The notes under the pieces were generated by a model. That model made no database searches. It worked only from the letters and a program-made list of their open reading frames with translations, and was not told the origin of the DNA. A DNA stretch of 64,000 bases from Stutzerimonas stutzeri (GTDB lineage Bacteria; Pseudomonadota; Gammaproteobacteria; Pseudomonadales; Pseudomonadaceae), in assembly GCA_019056435.1 (NCBI GenBank), contig CP077641.1, forward strand, positions 1,364,001-1,428,000. The letters are read 5' to 3'. The translations under genes were made by a program, and so were the position numbers. This document shows, piece after piece, positions 33,072-42,617 of the stretch (position 1 is the stretch's first letter; every line of letters begins with the position of its first letter).

Positions 33072-34382
33072 ATGCCCGTCGCTCCGGCTGCGCGCCTCGC
33101 CGCGCTGATCAATGCCCGCCCCGGCGAACTCCGCGCGGCGCTGGCCGGCTTCGGCCTGTTCTTCTGCCTGTTCGCCGGCTATTTCATGCTGCGCCCGATC
33201 CGCGAGTCCATGGGCATCCAGGGCGGCGTGGAGAATCTGCAGTGGCTGTTTACCGCGACCTTCGTCGCCATGCTGGTGGCGGTGCCGCTGTTCGCCTGGC
33301 TCAACTCCAGGGTGGCGCGCATCCATTACATCGACTGGGTGTACGGCTTCTTCTGCGTCAACCTGCTGCTGTTTGCCGCGCTGTTCTTCGCGCTGCGTGA
33401 CAGCGTCTGGCTGGCGCGGGTGTTCTACGTGTGGATCTCGGTCTACAACCTGTTCGTGGTCTCGGTGGCCTGGAGCCTGATGGCCGATGTGTTCGATGCG
33501 CCGCAGGCGCGCCGGCTGTTCGCCTTCATCGCTGCCGGGGCCAGCGTGGGCGGACTCGTCGGCCCCGCGGCCAGCGCGTTGTTAGTCGGCGTGCTCGGGC
33601 AGTTCGGGCTGATGCTGCTGGCGGCGCTGCTCCTGGTCGCGGCGGTGGCGCTCAAGCGCTACCTGATGGCCTGGCGCGAGGTGCTGGGTGCTGGCCGGCC
33701 CGGTGCCGAACGGGCGGAAAGTCCGAAGCGGCCAGTGGCTGGCAACCCGTTCAGCGGCCTGACGCGGGTACTGGGTTCGCGCTATCTGCTGGGCGTCGCG
33801 GTGTTCGTGTTGCTGTTGACCACTGCCAGCACCTTTCTCTACTTCGAGCAGGCGCGGCTGGTATCCGAGCTGTTCACGGACCGGGCCGAGCAGGTACGGG
33901 TGTTCGGTGCCATCGATTTCGTGGTCCAGGCCGGGGCGCTGCTGTCGCAGCTGTTCATCACCGGTCGCGTGGCACAGCGCCTTGGTGTGCGGGTGCTGCT
34001 CACGGCAGTGCCGCTGCTGGTCTGCCTGGGCTTCGTCGGGCTGGCGCTGGCGCCGACCTTCGCCGTGCTGGCGGCGGTGATGATCGTGCGCCGGGTTGGC
34101 GAGTACGCCTTCGTCCGTCCGGGCCGGGAGATGCTCTTCGCACCGCTGGATGCCGAGAGCAAGTACAAGGCGAAGAACTTCATCGATACCGTGGTCTATC
34201 GCGGCGGTGATGCGCTGAGCGGCTGGGCCAAGAGTCTGCTCGACAGCCTCGGCCAAGGCGCCTGGCTGGTGGGGCTGGTGGGGGCGGTGTGCGCGGCCAT
34301 CTGGGGAGTGGTGGGCTGGTCTATCGGTGGGCAGGCCGATAGCAAGGCGGTGCTGCAAGGTGCTTCCGGACAAAACCGCTGA
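33072..34382 (+). CDS. NTP/NDP exchange transporter-like MFS protein
   Basis: 436 residues with about 12 hydrophobic segments. The first is GFGLFFCLFAGYFMLRPIRESMG; YFxLRPIRE-type sequence and the AKNFIDTVVYRGGDALSGWAK segment are characteristic of the ADP/ATP carrier-like (Tlc-related) subgroup found in free-living bacteria. Whether it moves nucleotides is unknown; in free-living species these proteins are annotated from similarity only. Follows the aldo/keto reductase gene in a probable two-gene operon. Confidence 0.82.
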   Translation: MPVAPAARLAALINARPGELRAALAGFGLFFCLFAGYFMLRPIRESMGIQGGVENLQWLFTATFVAMLVAVPLFAWLNSRVARIHYIDWVYGFFCVNLLLFAALFFALRDSVWLARVFYVWISVYNLFVVSVAWSLMADVFDAPQARRLFAFIAAGASVGGLVGPAASALLVGVLGQFGLMLLAALLLVAAVALKRYLMAWREVLGAGRPGAERAESPKRPVAGNPFSGLTRVLGSRYLLGVAVFVLLLTTASTFLYFEQARLVSELFTDRAEQVRVFGAIDFVVQAGALLSQLFITGRVAQRLGVRVLLTAVPLLVCLGFVGLALAPTFAVLAAVMIVRRVGEYAFVRPGREMLFAPLDAESKYKAKNFIDTVVYRGGDALSGWAKSLLDSLGQGAWLVGLVGAVCAAIWGVVGWSIGGQADSKAVLQGASGQNR

Positions 34383-34443
34383 ACCTTCGAACATGCCCGC
34401 GCCTCGAACTCTGGTAGGTACGTCATCTATCAGGAGTTCTCGT

Positions 34444-34866
34444 ATGCATGTTCAGGTCAACAGCAACCATATCCCCGGCAGTGTCGAGCTGCACGAGTGG
34501 GTCGGCACGACCGTCGAGGAACGGCTGGAACGCTTCGATGATTTCCTCACACGCCTCGAAGTCCATATCAGTGACGAGAACGCTCAGAAGGCCGGCGCCG
34601 ATGACAAGCGCTGCCAGATCGAAGCGCGGCCAAAGGGGCATCAGTCCGTCTCCGTGACGCACAAGGCCGAGTCTCTGCAGTTAGCGGTCGAGGGGGCCGC
34701 CGAAAAGATGCAGCACGCCCTCGATCACCTGATGGGCAAGCTCGACAGCAAGGTGCTCTCCAGCGGCGAGCTGAACGATCCCCTGCAGGAAGAGCCGCCG
34801 CAAGCGGTGAAAGACGCCATGCTTGAGGAAGAGTTTCTCGACAAACAGCGCGCATTGGACAACTGA
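34444..34866 (+). CDS. HPF/RaiA family ribosome-associated protein
   Basis: 140 residues. MHVQVNSNHIPGSVELHEWVGTTVEERLERFDDFLTRLEVHISDEN follows the beta-alpha-beta-beta-beta-alpha fold of hibernation factors, and the C-terminal tail is acidic. It lacks the long C-terminal dimerisation domain of long HPF. A role in binding or silencing ribosomes under stress is inferred from the family. ATG 34444 has AGGAG upstream. Confidence 0.78.
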   Translation: MHVQVNSNHIPGSVELHEWVGTTVEERLERFDDFLTRLEVHISDENAQKAGADDKRCQIEARPKGHQSVSVTHKAESLQLAVEGAAEKMQHALDHLMGKLDSKVLSSGELNDPLQEEPPQAVKDAMLEEEFLDKQRALDN

Positions 34867-34964
34867 CCGTCGCCAAGTGCGCGGGTCGGGCCAGGCGCCG
34901 CGTCGCACCGGAACCTGTTGGCACCGGCGGTTTCGAAGCTGAGTCACCGCAACGGCAGCAAGCC

Positions 34965-35528
34965 ATGCAGATCATTCTTGTGCGTCACGGCAGGCCCGAC
35001 CATGGTGCCGCTCGCTGGTCGACGCCCGCCGGCATGAAACACTGGGTCGAACGCTACAACGCGGCGGCCGTCGTCGGCACCGAGCGCCCACAGGCATTGA
35101 TGCAACTGGCCGATTCGGTTGGCGTGGTGGTTTGCAGCTCGCTGCAGCGCTGCGTCGAGTCCAGGTCGCATCTCAAGTGCGATTGTCGCCAGGAGCCGGA
35201 TCCACTGTTCGCCGAAGCGCACCTGCCCTATCCCGACTGGGGTGCGCCGCTGTTACCGTCCCGCATCTGGCGCGTCACCTTCCGCACGGCCTGGTTTCTA
35301 GGTTTTTCAAGCCACACCGAGCACGTCAAGGTGTCGAGCCGTCGTGCCGGTGCCGCAGCCGATCGGCTCATCGAGCTGGCCGAGTTGCACGGCAGCGTCT
35401 TGTTGATGGGGCACAAGATCATGAATGTGCTAATCGCCCGGCAGTTGCGCCGGCGCGGCTGGCGAGGGCCAGCATTTCCGTTGTTGTCCGGCTATTGGCA
35501 ACCCAGCCGCTATACCCGAACCGGTTGA
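34965..35528 (+). CDS. Histidine phosphatase family protein
   Basis: 187 residues. The phosphohistidine motif is at the N-terminus (IILVRHGRPDHG) and the second catalytic His is in SVLLMGHKIMNVLIAR. The branch is phosphoglycerate mutase-like or SixA-like; the substrate is unknown. It lies 98 bp after the HPF-like gene and immediately upstream of the sRNA array. Confidence 0.85.
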   Translation: MQIILVRHGRPDHGAARWSTPAGMKHWVERYNAAAVVGTERPQALMQLADSVGVVVCSSLQRCVESRSHLKCDCRQEPDPLFAEAHLPYPDWGAPLLPSRIWRVTFRTAWFLGFSSHTEHVKVSSRRAGAAADRLIELAELHGSVLLMGHKIMNVLIARQLRRRGWRGPAFPLLSGYWQPSRYTRTG

Positions 35529-35565
35529 CTGCACGCAGCCGCGGCAGTAGGCCGTTGCGCCCTGC

Positions 35566-35633
35566 TATAGCAAAAGGCTTACACGATGGGATGGCGATCG
35601 CCACTTCTGCCGCCAGCGCGAGGTAATTAATCT
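35566..35633 (+). promoter_or_regulatory. GacA-box-like element and -10 of sRNA copy 1
   Basis: TATAGC-N6-CTTACA at 35566-35583 resembles the GacA upstream activating sequence TGTAAG-N6-CTTACA: the right half is perfect, the left half matches 3 of 6. The -10-like TAATCT is at 35628-35633. The spacer differs from copies 2 and 3, while both elements are kept. Confidence 0.6.
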
Positions 35634-35636
35634 ATG

Positions 35637-35746
35637 CCCATCTCTGAAGCGCAGGATGCGCTCAGGATCAAGGATGATCGACCATCGCCAGGATGGCACC
35701 CGAAAGGATTCGGATGGTCAGAAAAACCCGCTCCGGCGGGTTTTTT
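35637..35746 (+). ncRNA. RsmX/Y/Z-class small RNA, copy 1
   Basis: About 110 nt, predicted to sequester RsmA/CsrA. Hairpins present GGA in their loops: AGCGC-AGGAT-GCGCT (35648-35662), GATC-AAGGAT-GATC (35666-35679), GCC-AGGAT-GGC (35687-35697) and CCGAA-AGGA-TTCGG (35700-35713). GACCAT (35680) pairs with ATGGTC (35714), enclosing the last two. Six GGA motifs in total. The transcript ends in a CCCGC-TCCG-GCGGG-T6 terminator (35727-35746). The start is inferred from the -10-like element. Assignment to the Rsm class rests on structure and motif content, not on a database match. Confidence 0.72.
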
Positions 35747-35793
35747 GCTGTCTGGGGGCAGGCCAGACAGCGAAGCGGCCAGAAAGTTGCCGC

Positions 35794-35860
35794 TATAGCG
35801 AAAGGCTTACACCAATAGCAGTCATCGGCGCTTTGCCGGGCGCCGTTCGATACTTAATCT
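35794..35860 (+). promoter_or_regulatory. GacA-box-like element and -10 of sRNA copy 2
   Basis: TATAGC-N6-CTTACA at 35794-35811 and TAATCT at 35855-35860, 43 bases apart. The intervening sequence is identical to copy 3 except for one base. Confidence 0.6.
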
Positions 35861-35863
35861 ATT

Positions 35864-35974
35864 CCCATCTCTGACGTGCAGGACGCGCGCGGGATCAAGG
35901 ATGATCGACCACCGCCAGGATGGCACCCGAAAGGATTCGGATGGTCAGGAAAAACCCGCTCCGGCGGGTTTTTT
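35864..35974 (+). ncRNA. RsmX/Y/Z-class small RNA, copy 2
   Basis: About 111 nt. It is the most divergent body. Hairpin 1 is CGTGC-AGGAC-GCGCG instead of AGCGC-AGGAT-GCGCT, so both arms changed while pairing (with one G-U) was kept. The GATC, GCC/GGC and CCGAA/TTCGG hairpins are unchanged. It has an additional AGGA just before the terminator, giving seven GGA motifs. The intrinsic terminator ends at 35974. Confidence 0.72.
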
Positions 35975-36021
35975 GCTGTCTAGGGGCAGGCAAGACAGCG
36001 AAGCGGCCAGAAAGTTGCCGC

Positions 36022-36088
36022 TATAGCGAAAGGCTTACAGCAATAGCAGTCATCGGCGCTTTGCCGGGCGCCGTTCGATACTTAATCT
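36022..36088 (+). promoter_or_regulatory. GacA-box-like element and -10 of sRNA copy 3
   Basis: TATAGC-N6-CTTACA at 36022-36039 and TAATCT at 36083-36088. Confidence 0.6.
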
Positions 36089-36091
36089 ATA

Positions 36092-36202
36092 CCCATCTCT
36101 GAAGCGCAGGATGCGCTCAGGATCAAGGATGATCGACCATCGCCAGGATGGCACCCGAAAGGATTCGGATGGTCATGAAAAACCCGCTCCGGCGGGTTTT
36201 TT
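36092..36202 (+). ncRNA. RsmX/Y/Z-class small RNA, copy 3
   Basis: About 111 nt. The body is nearly identical to copy 1 (differences at the first base and in the CAGA/CATGA stretch before the terminator), although its promoter spacer is that of copy 2. All four AGGA hairpins and the CCCGC-TCCG-GCGGG-T6 terminator (ending 36202) are intact. It ends 22 bp before the stop of the convergent LysR gene. Confidence 0.72.
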
Positions 36203-36224
36203 GTTGCCTGGAGAAAGCGCTCGC

Positions 36225-37167
36225 TCAGTCAACCGACCGTGAAGGTTGCGCCGCTCCGGCGCCCAGCGCGACGATTTGCTCGATCAGCCATTGCAGGCCA
36301 GCGTCCCGTTCACGCTGCGCGACGCTGACGACATCCAGCCGGAAACTGCCCAGATCGAAGGGCAAATCGAACAACCGCAGCGGCAGCAGGCCGGCGAAGT
36401 AACGGGCCAGTTGCGTCGGCAGCACGGCGGCCAGGTCACTTCGTGCCACGATGTGGGCGGCCTGCAGATAGTTGGGCGTGGTGTAGGCGACGTCGCGGCT
36501 CAGCCCTTGTTCTTCCAGCCATTGATCGACCATTCCGCGGGTCTGCCCCCGTGCACCCAGAGATGGCGCAGGCGCAGGAATGCCTCCAGATCGAGTGTCT
36601 CGCCAACGTGCGGGTGGCCGGAACGCAGGGCGACCTGCAAGGTTTCGCTGGCCCAGCGCCGGGTGTGAAAGCGCGTGGGTACTTCGACGAAGCGACCAAC
36701 GACGAGGTCCAGCTGGCCATCGTCCAGAGCAGCGGCCGGCAGGCTGGGCGTGAGGTGTTCGATGGCCAGCTGGATGCCAGGCGCGACTTGCGCCAGGTGC
36801 GCCATCAGTCTGGGCATGCAGATCAGCTCGACGTAGTCGGTGACTGCGATGACGAAGCGCTGGCGGCTGGTGGCGGGATCGAAGAAGTCGCCGGCGTTGA
36901 GCGTGTGCTCGATCTGTTGCAGCGCATCGCGGATCGGTGCCTCAGGCTCAGTGCCCGCGGCGTCGGCTGCATGGCGCGCCCGACCCGTACCAGTAAGGGA
37001 TCATCGAGCAGTTCGCGCAGGCGACCCAGTGCATTGCTCACCGCCGGCTGGCTGAGTGACAGGCGTTCGGCGGCACGCGAGACGTTGCGCTCGCGCAGCA
37101 GGGCGTCGAGCACGCGGAGCAGGTTGAGGTCGAAGTTGTAGATATTCACTTGATGAATCCGAAACAT
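36225..37167 (-). CDS. LysR-family transcriptional regulator, two frameshifts
   Basis: N-terminal winged helix-turn-helix (IYNFDLNLLRVLDALLRERNVSRAAERLSLSQPAVSNALGRLRELL) in one frame, the central effector domain (MPRLMAHLAQVAPGIQLAIEHLTPSLPAAALDDGQLDLVVG) in a second, and the C-terminal part (MVDQWLEEQGLSRDVAYTTPNYLQAAHIVARS) in a third. Breaks lie around 36935-36955 and in the C run 36546-36550 (one base lost). The corrected product is ~313 residues, normal for LysR. Start uncertain: ATG 37167 or GTG 37149. Divergent from the acyl-CoA operon, which it probably controls. Confidence 0.85.
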
Positions 37168-37173
37168 CACAAG

Positions 37174-37192
37174 ACTAAATTTCAAAAATAGT
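37174..37192. promoter_or_regulatory. AT-rich imperfect dyad, candidate LysR operator
   Basis: Interrupted inverted repeat ACTAAATTT-C-AAAAATAGT, 7 of 9 positions paired, in the short region between the LysR start and the divergent operon. AT-rich against a G+C-rich background. Operator role inferred. Confidence 0.35.
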
Positions 37193-37249
37193 AGCGTCAT
37201 CGTCTATGGTTGGTCTCCACTTTTTCCGCCTGCGACGAGGACCGTTCAC

Positions 37250-38484
37250 ATGAGCCAACCCCGCTTCGATATCCAGACCGCCGCCGTGATTGGTGCCGGC
37301 ACCATGGGCCGCGGCATCGTCATGAGCCTGGCCAATGCCGGTGTGCAGGTGCTGTGGCTGGACAACAATCCCGAGATGCTCGAGCAGGCGCTGGGCGTGG
37401 TGGCCGACACCTACGCACACAACGTGCGCCAGGGGCGGATCGACGAGGCCGAAGCGGCGGCGCGCCGGGCCCGCATCGCCAAGGCGGCGGATTACCCGGC
37501 GCTGGCCGATGTGGATCTGGTGATCGAAGCCGTCTACGAGAACCTCGAACTCAAGCAGAAGATCTTCCGTGAGCTGGACGGCATCGTGAAGCCGACCGGC
37601 ATCCTCGCCAGCAACACCTCGGCGCTGGATATCGATGCCATCGCCGCGGTCACCAAGCGCCCGGAGCAGGTCGTGGGCCTGCACTTCTTCAGCCCGGCGC
37701 ACATCATGAAGCTGCTGGAAATCGTCCGCGGGGCGAAGACGGCGCCAGCAGTGCTCGAGGCTGCCACGGCCCTCGGCAAGCGCATGGGCAAGGTCAGTGT
37801 GATCGCCGGCAACTGCCCGGGCTTCATCGGCAATCGCATGCTCGCCACCTACGTGCGCGAGGCGCGGATGATGCTGCTCGAAGGCGCCTATCCCCATCAG
37901 GTGGACGCCGCGCTGCAGGGCTTCGGCTTCGCCATGGGCCCATTCCGTATGTATGACGTGGTCGGTATCGACCTGGAATGGCGCGCTCGCGAGCTGGCCG
38001 GCAAGGGCCAGGACGAGCCCGAGGTGCAGTTGGATAACCGTCTCTGCGAGCTGGGCCGCTTCGGCCAGAAGTCGCGCATGGGCTACTACCGCTATGCCGA
38101 GGGCAGCCGCCAGGCCGAGCACGACCCGGAAGTGGATGCGCTGGTGCAGCGCGAGTCCGAGCGCCTCGGCTATGAGCGCCGCGAGATCGGCCCGGAGGAG
38201 ATTCTCGAGCGCTGCCTGCTGGCGCTGGTCAATGAGGGCGCCAAGATTCTCGAGGAGGGCATGGCCGAGTCCAGCGCCGATATCGACACCGTCTACCTCT
38301 ACGGTTACGGCTTTCCGGCCGAAGTCGGCGGGCCGATGACCTGGGCCGACCGTCAGGGTCTGCCGGCCATTCGTGATCGCCTCAACGCGCTGGCCGAGCG
38401 CCACGGCGGGCACTGGCAGCCGGCCGGACTGATCGACAGCCTGGCCACACGCGGCGGCCGCTTCGCCGACTACAGGAAGGAGGC

Positions 38485-38488
<4 letters not shown>
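37250..38488 (+). CDS. 3-hydroxyacyl-CoA dehydrogenase
   Basis: 412 residues. N-terminal Rossmann domain with AAVIGAGTMGRGIVMSLANAG and the NTSALDIDAIA and GLHFFSPAHIMKLLEIV signatures. Two C-terminal 3HCDH segments (GNCPGFIGNRML and ERCLLALVNEGAKILEEG). It resembles the dehydrogenase half of FadB/FadJ without the hydratase. It should oxidise a 3-hydroxyacyl-CoA with NAD. First gene of a four-gene operon, with GAGGA before the ATG. Its stop codon overlaps the start of the next gene. Confidence 0.9.
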
Positions 38489-40280
<1,792 letters not shown>

Positions 40281-40304
40281 GCTAATCGATCACAGGAGGC
40301 ACCG

Positions 40305-41468
40305 ATGCATCCGTTCAGCTTTGCCACAACCGCTCAATTGATCTGCGAGCCTGGCTCGTCGCGCCGGCTGGCCAGCCTCTGCAAGGAGCGTGGGGCGCGC
40401 TCGGTGCTGGTGGTGACCGACCCGGGCATCACCCGTTTCGGCCTGCTCGACGAGGTGCTGCCGGGGTTCGAGACGGAAGGGTTGAAGGTCGCCGTTTACG
40501 ATCAGGTCGTCGCCGACCCGCCAGAAAATATCGTGATGGCTGCCGTCGAGCAGGCGAAAGCGTGCGGTGCCGATCTTGTGATCGGGTTTGGCGGCGGCAG
40601 CTCGATGGATGTGGCCAAGCTGGTGGCATTGCTGGCGCATCCCGAATGCGGTCAATCGCTGCAGGACATCTACGGCGTCGGCAACGCCAAGGGCCAGCGC
40701 CTGCCGCTGATTCAGGTGCCGACAACGGCGGGCACCGGCTCCGAAGTCACGCAGATCGCCATCATCACCACCGGTGAGACGACCAAGATGGGGGTGGTCT
40801 CGCCCCTGCTGCTACCGGACCTGGCGCTGCTCGACGCCGATCTCACCCTCGGCCTGCCGCCGGCGGTGACCGCGGCCACCGGCATCGACGCCATGGTGCA
40901 TGCCATCGAGGCCTACACCAGCGCGCTGAAGAAGAACCCCATGTCCGACCTGCTGGCCCGCGAGGCGCTGCGCCTCTTGGCGGCCAATCTGGACGAGGCG
41001 GTGCACAACGGCAGCAACCGCGAGGCACGCCAGGCCATGCTACTGGGCGCCTGCCTGGCCGGACAGGCGTTCGCCAATGCGCCGGTCGCTGCCGTGCACG
41101 CGCTGGCCTATCCGCTGGGAGGCAATTTCCACATTCCCCACGGCCTGTCCAACGCCCTGGTGCTGCCGCAGGTGCTGCGTTTCAACGTCAGCGCGGCGGC
41201 CACGCACTACGGCGAACTGGCACCGATCATCCTCGGCGAGCGCCTGCGCACGGGTGATCCGTCCACCTATGCCGAGCAGCTGATCGCGGAGTTCGAGCAG
41301 ATGAGCGCCCGCGTCGGCCTGCCGACCCGCCTGCGCGACGCCGGCGTGCCGGAGGACATGCTGCCGCAGCTGGCGAAGGAGGCGATGCTGCAGCAGCGGC
41401 TGCTGGTGAACAATCCGCGCGAGGTCAGCGAGGCCGATGCGCTGGCCATCTACCGCGCCGCCTACTGA
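40305..41468 (+). CDS. Iron-containing alcohol dehydrogenase
   Basis: 387 residues, group III alcohol dehydrogenase. The nucleotide-binding GFGGGSSMDVAKLVA, then PTTAGTGSEVT, and the metal-binding segments ATGIDAMVHAIEAYTS and VAAVHALAYPLGGNFHIPHGLSNALVLP, with Asp and three His ligands in place. Probably oxidises or reduces a primary alcohol or hydroxyacid linked to the acyl-CoA substrates of the operon. It lies 24 bp after the acyl-CoA dehydrogenase. Confidence 0.9.
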   Translation: MHPFSFATTAQLICEPGSSRRLASLCKERGARSVLVVTDPGITRFGLLDEVLPGFETEGLKVAVYDQVVADPPENIVMAAVEQAKACGADLVIGFGGGSSMDVAKLVALLAHPECGQSLQDIYGVGNAKGQRLPLIQVPTTAGTGSEVTQIAIITTGETTKMGVVSPLLLPDLALLDADLTLGLPPAVTAATGIDAMVHAIEAYTSALKKNPMSDLLAREALRLLAANLDEAVHNGSNREARQAMLLGACLAGQAFANAPVAAVHALAYPLGGNFHIPHGLSNALVLPQVLRFNVSAAATHYGELAPIILGERLRTGDPSTYAEQLIAEFEQMSARVGLPTRLRDAGVPEDMLPQLAKEAMLQQRLLVNNPREVSEADALAIYRAAY

Positions 41469-41491
41469 TCCGTATCGACAAGGAACTTCGC

Positions 41492-41926
41492 ATGGCAGAC
41501 CAACCCGAGCACCGACGCGCCGACTACCGCCACTTCCAGCCGATCACCACGCGCTGGCACGACAACGACCTCTACGGTCACGTCAACAACGTCGTCTACT
41601 ACAGCTATTTCGATAGTGCGGTGAATGCCTACCTGATCGAGCGCGGCGGGCTGGACATCCACAACGGCGAGGTGGTCGGTTTCGTGGTCAGCTCCGGCTG
41701 CGACTACTTCGCCTCGATCGCCTTTCCCGATCAGATCGAGGTCGGCCTGCGGGTCGGTCGGCTGGGTAACAGTTCGGTGCAGTACGAGCTGGCGATCTTC
41801 AAACGCGGCGAGGACGAGGCCAGCGCCGCCGGCCGTTTCGTGCACGTGTTCGTCGAGCGGGCGACCAATCGGCCGACACCGATTCCGGGCCGGTTGCGCG
41901 CGGCCCTGGAAGGGTTGGTGAGCTAA
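41492..41926 (+). CDS. Acyl-CoA thioesterase (4-hydroxybenzoyl-CoA thioesterase-like, hotdog)
   Basis: 144 residues, single hotdog domain. RWHDNDLYGHVNNVVYYSYFDSAVNAYL carries the catalytic Asp of the YbgC/4HBT type. Last gene of the acyl-CoA operon (23 bp gap). It would release CoA from an acyl intermediate, which suggests the operon clears or recycles unusual acyl-CoAs. Confidence 0.87.
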   Translation: MADQPEHRRADYRHFQPITTRWHDNDLYGHVNNVVYYSYFDSAVNAYLIERGGLDIHNGEVVGFVVSSGCDYFASIAFPDQIEVGLRVGRLGNSSVQYELAIFKRGEDEASAAGRFVHVFVERATNRPTPIPGRLRAALEGLVS

Positions 41927-41952
41927 GCAGAAGAGCGTGGGCGGGGGGCGAT

Positions 41953-41975
41953 GCGGGCCACAGGACATGGCCCGC
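41953..41975. terminator. Hairpin between the thioesterase and glycine-zipper genes
   Basis: Perfect 8-bp stem GCGGGCCA/TGGCCCGC with the 7-base loop CAGGACA, between convergent genes. No T tract, so termination strength is doubtful. Confidence 0.4.
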
Positions 41976-41987
41976 GGTAACGAGACG

Positions 41988-42451
41988 TCAGTCGTGATGC
42001 TTGTGCTTGTGCTTGTGTTTCCAGTGCCCTTGGCTTTGCCGGGGTGGCCGTAGTAGCGGCGATCATCACGGTAGCGACGCTCGCTCCGGTCGTCATCGTC
42101 GCCGTAGGCATTGCCGATCGCGCCACCGGCGCCACCGCCCACAGCTGCGCCAATCAGGCCGCCCGTGCTGCCGCCGACGCGCTGGCCAATCACGTTGCCG
42201 CCGGCTGCGCCAAGGCCGCCGCCGATGGCCGCTTCGGTACGGCTACGCTTGTCCGCACCCACCATGCCGCCCGCCGCACCACCGACGCCCGCGCCGATGG
42301 TGGCGCCGGTCGAACCACCCAGGTGTTCGCCGACCACCGACCCGAGCGCACCGCCCAGGGCGCCGCCAACAGCGGCTTCGGTGTTGCTTCCGGCAAAGGC
42401 GGTGCCGCTGAGCAGGCCCGCGGACAACAGCAGAATCGAGGAATACTTCAT
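41988..42451 (-). CDS. Glycine zipper 2TM domain protein, one frameshift
   Basis: A signal peptide (MKYSSILLLSAGLLSGTAFA) is followed by long glycine-zipper repeats (GGALGGALGSVVGEHLGG, GGAAGGMVG, GGLGAAGGNVIGQRVGG, GAAVGGGAGGAIG) typical of envelope 2TM proteins. An acidic/Arg segment (DDDDRSERRYRDD) follows. As written the frame runs on without a natural stop. Restoring one base in the CCC run 42027-42029 gives the tail KGHWKHKHKHKHHD and a stop at 41988. Corrected length is 154 residues. ATG 42451 has GGAGAGG upstream. Function unknown. Confidence 0.8.
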
Positions 42452-42617
42452 GGTGGAACCTCTCCAGTGGATGGCGCCGCGATCCTCACGTCCCCGGGGC
42501 GCGGTCCGCAAGCGTCAACCGATGAAAGGTGTGATGCGCTTCGCTTTTCATAAGTCTTTGAATTAACGCAGGAACTTGATTCAAGCGAAACGGTCGTACG
42601 TTCCTTGTGCGGGGCCG

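Larger units (their letters stand above)
35561..36202 (+). repeat. Three tandem ~228 bp repeat units (rsm-type sRNA array)
   Basis: This 696-bp gene-free interval holds three direct copies with a 228 bp period, marked by GacA-box-like elements at 35566, 35794 and 36022 and terminators ending 35746, 35974 and 36202. Units 2 and 3 share the whole promoter spacer. Unit 1 keeps only the box, the -10 and the transcribed part. Each copy also contains a meaningless short open frame (about 60 codons) starting in the transcribed part. Confidence 0.95.

Noticed and set aside
35561..36202. CRISPR array or mobile repeat.
   Set aside because: The units are ~228 bp with promoter, hairpins and terminator, not short repeats with unique spacers; no cas genes or inverted ends.
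35656..36402. Repeated short ORFs (MAPERIRMV...) in the tandem repeat block, which could be read as a small-protein family.
   Set aside because: They run through the hairpins and terminators, have no ribosome-binding sites, and their repetition is explained by duplication of the sRNA units.
36225..37167. A degraded LysR pseudogene.
   Set aside because: All three fragments are well conserved and join after two single-base corrections, one in a homopolymer, so sequencing error is more likely than decay.
41953..41975. Extra CsrA-binding hairpin (AGGA in the loop CAGGACA).
   Set aside because: A single GGA hairpin between convergent genes, not near a start codon or part of a GGA series; more simply a terminator-like stem.
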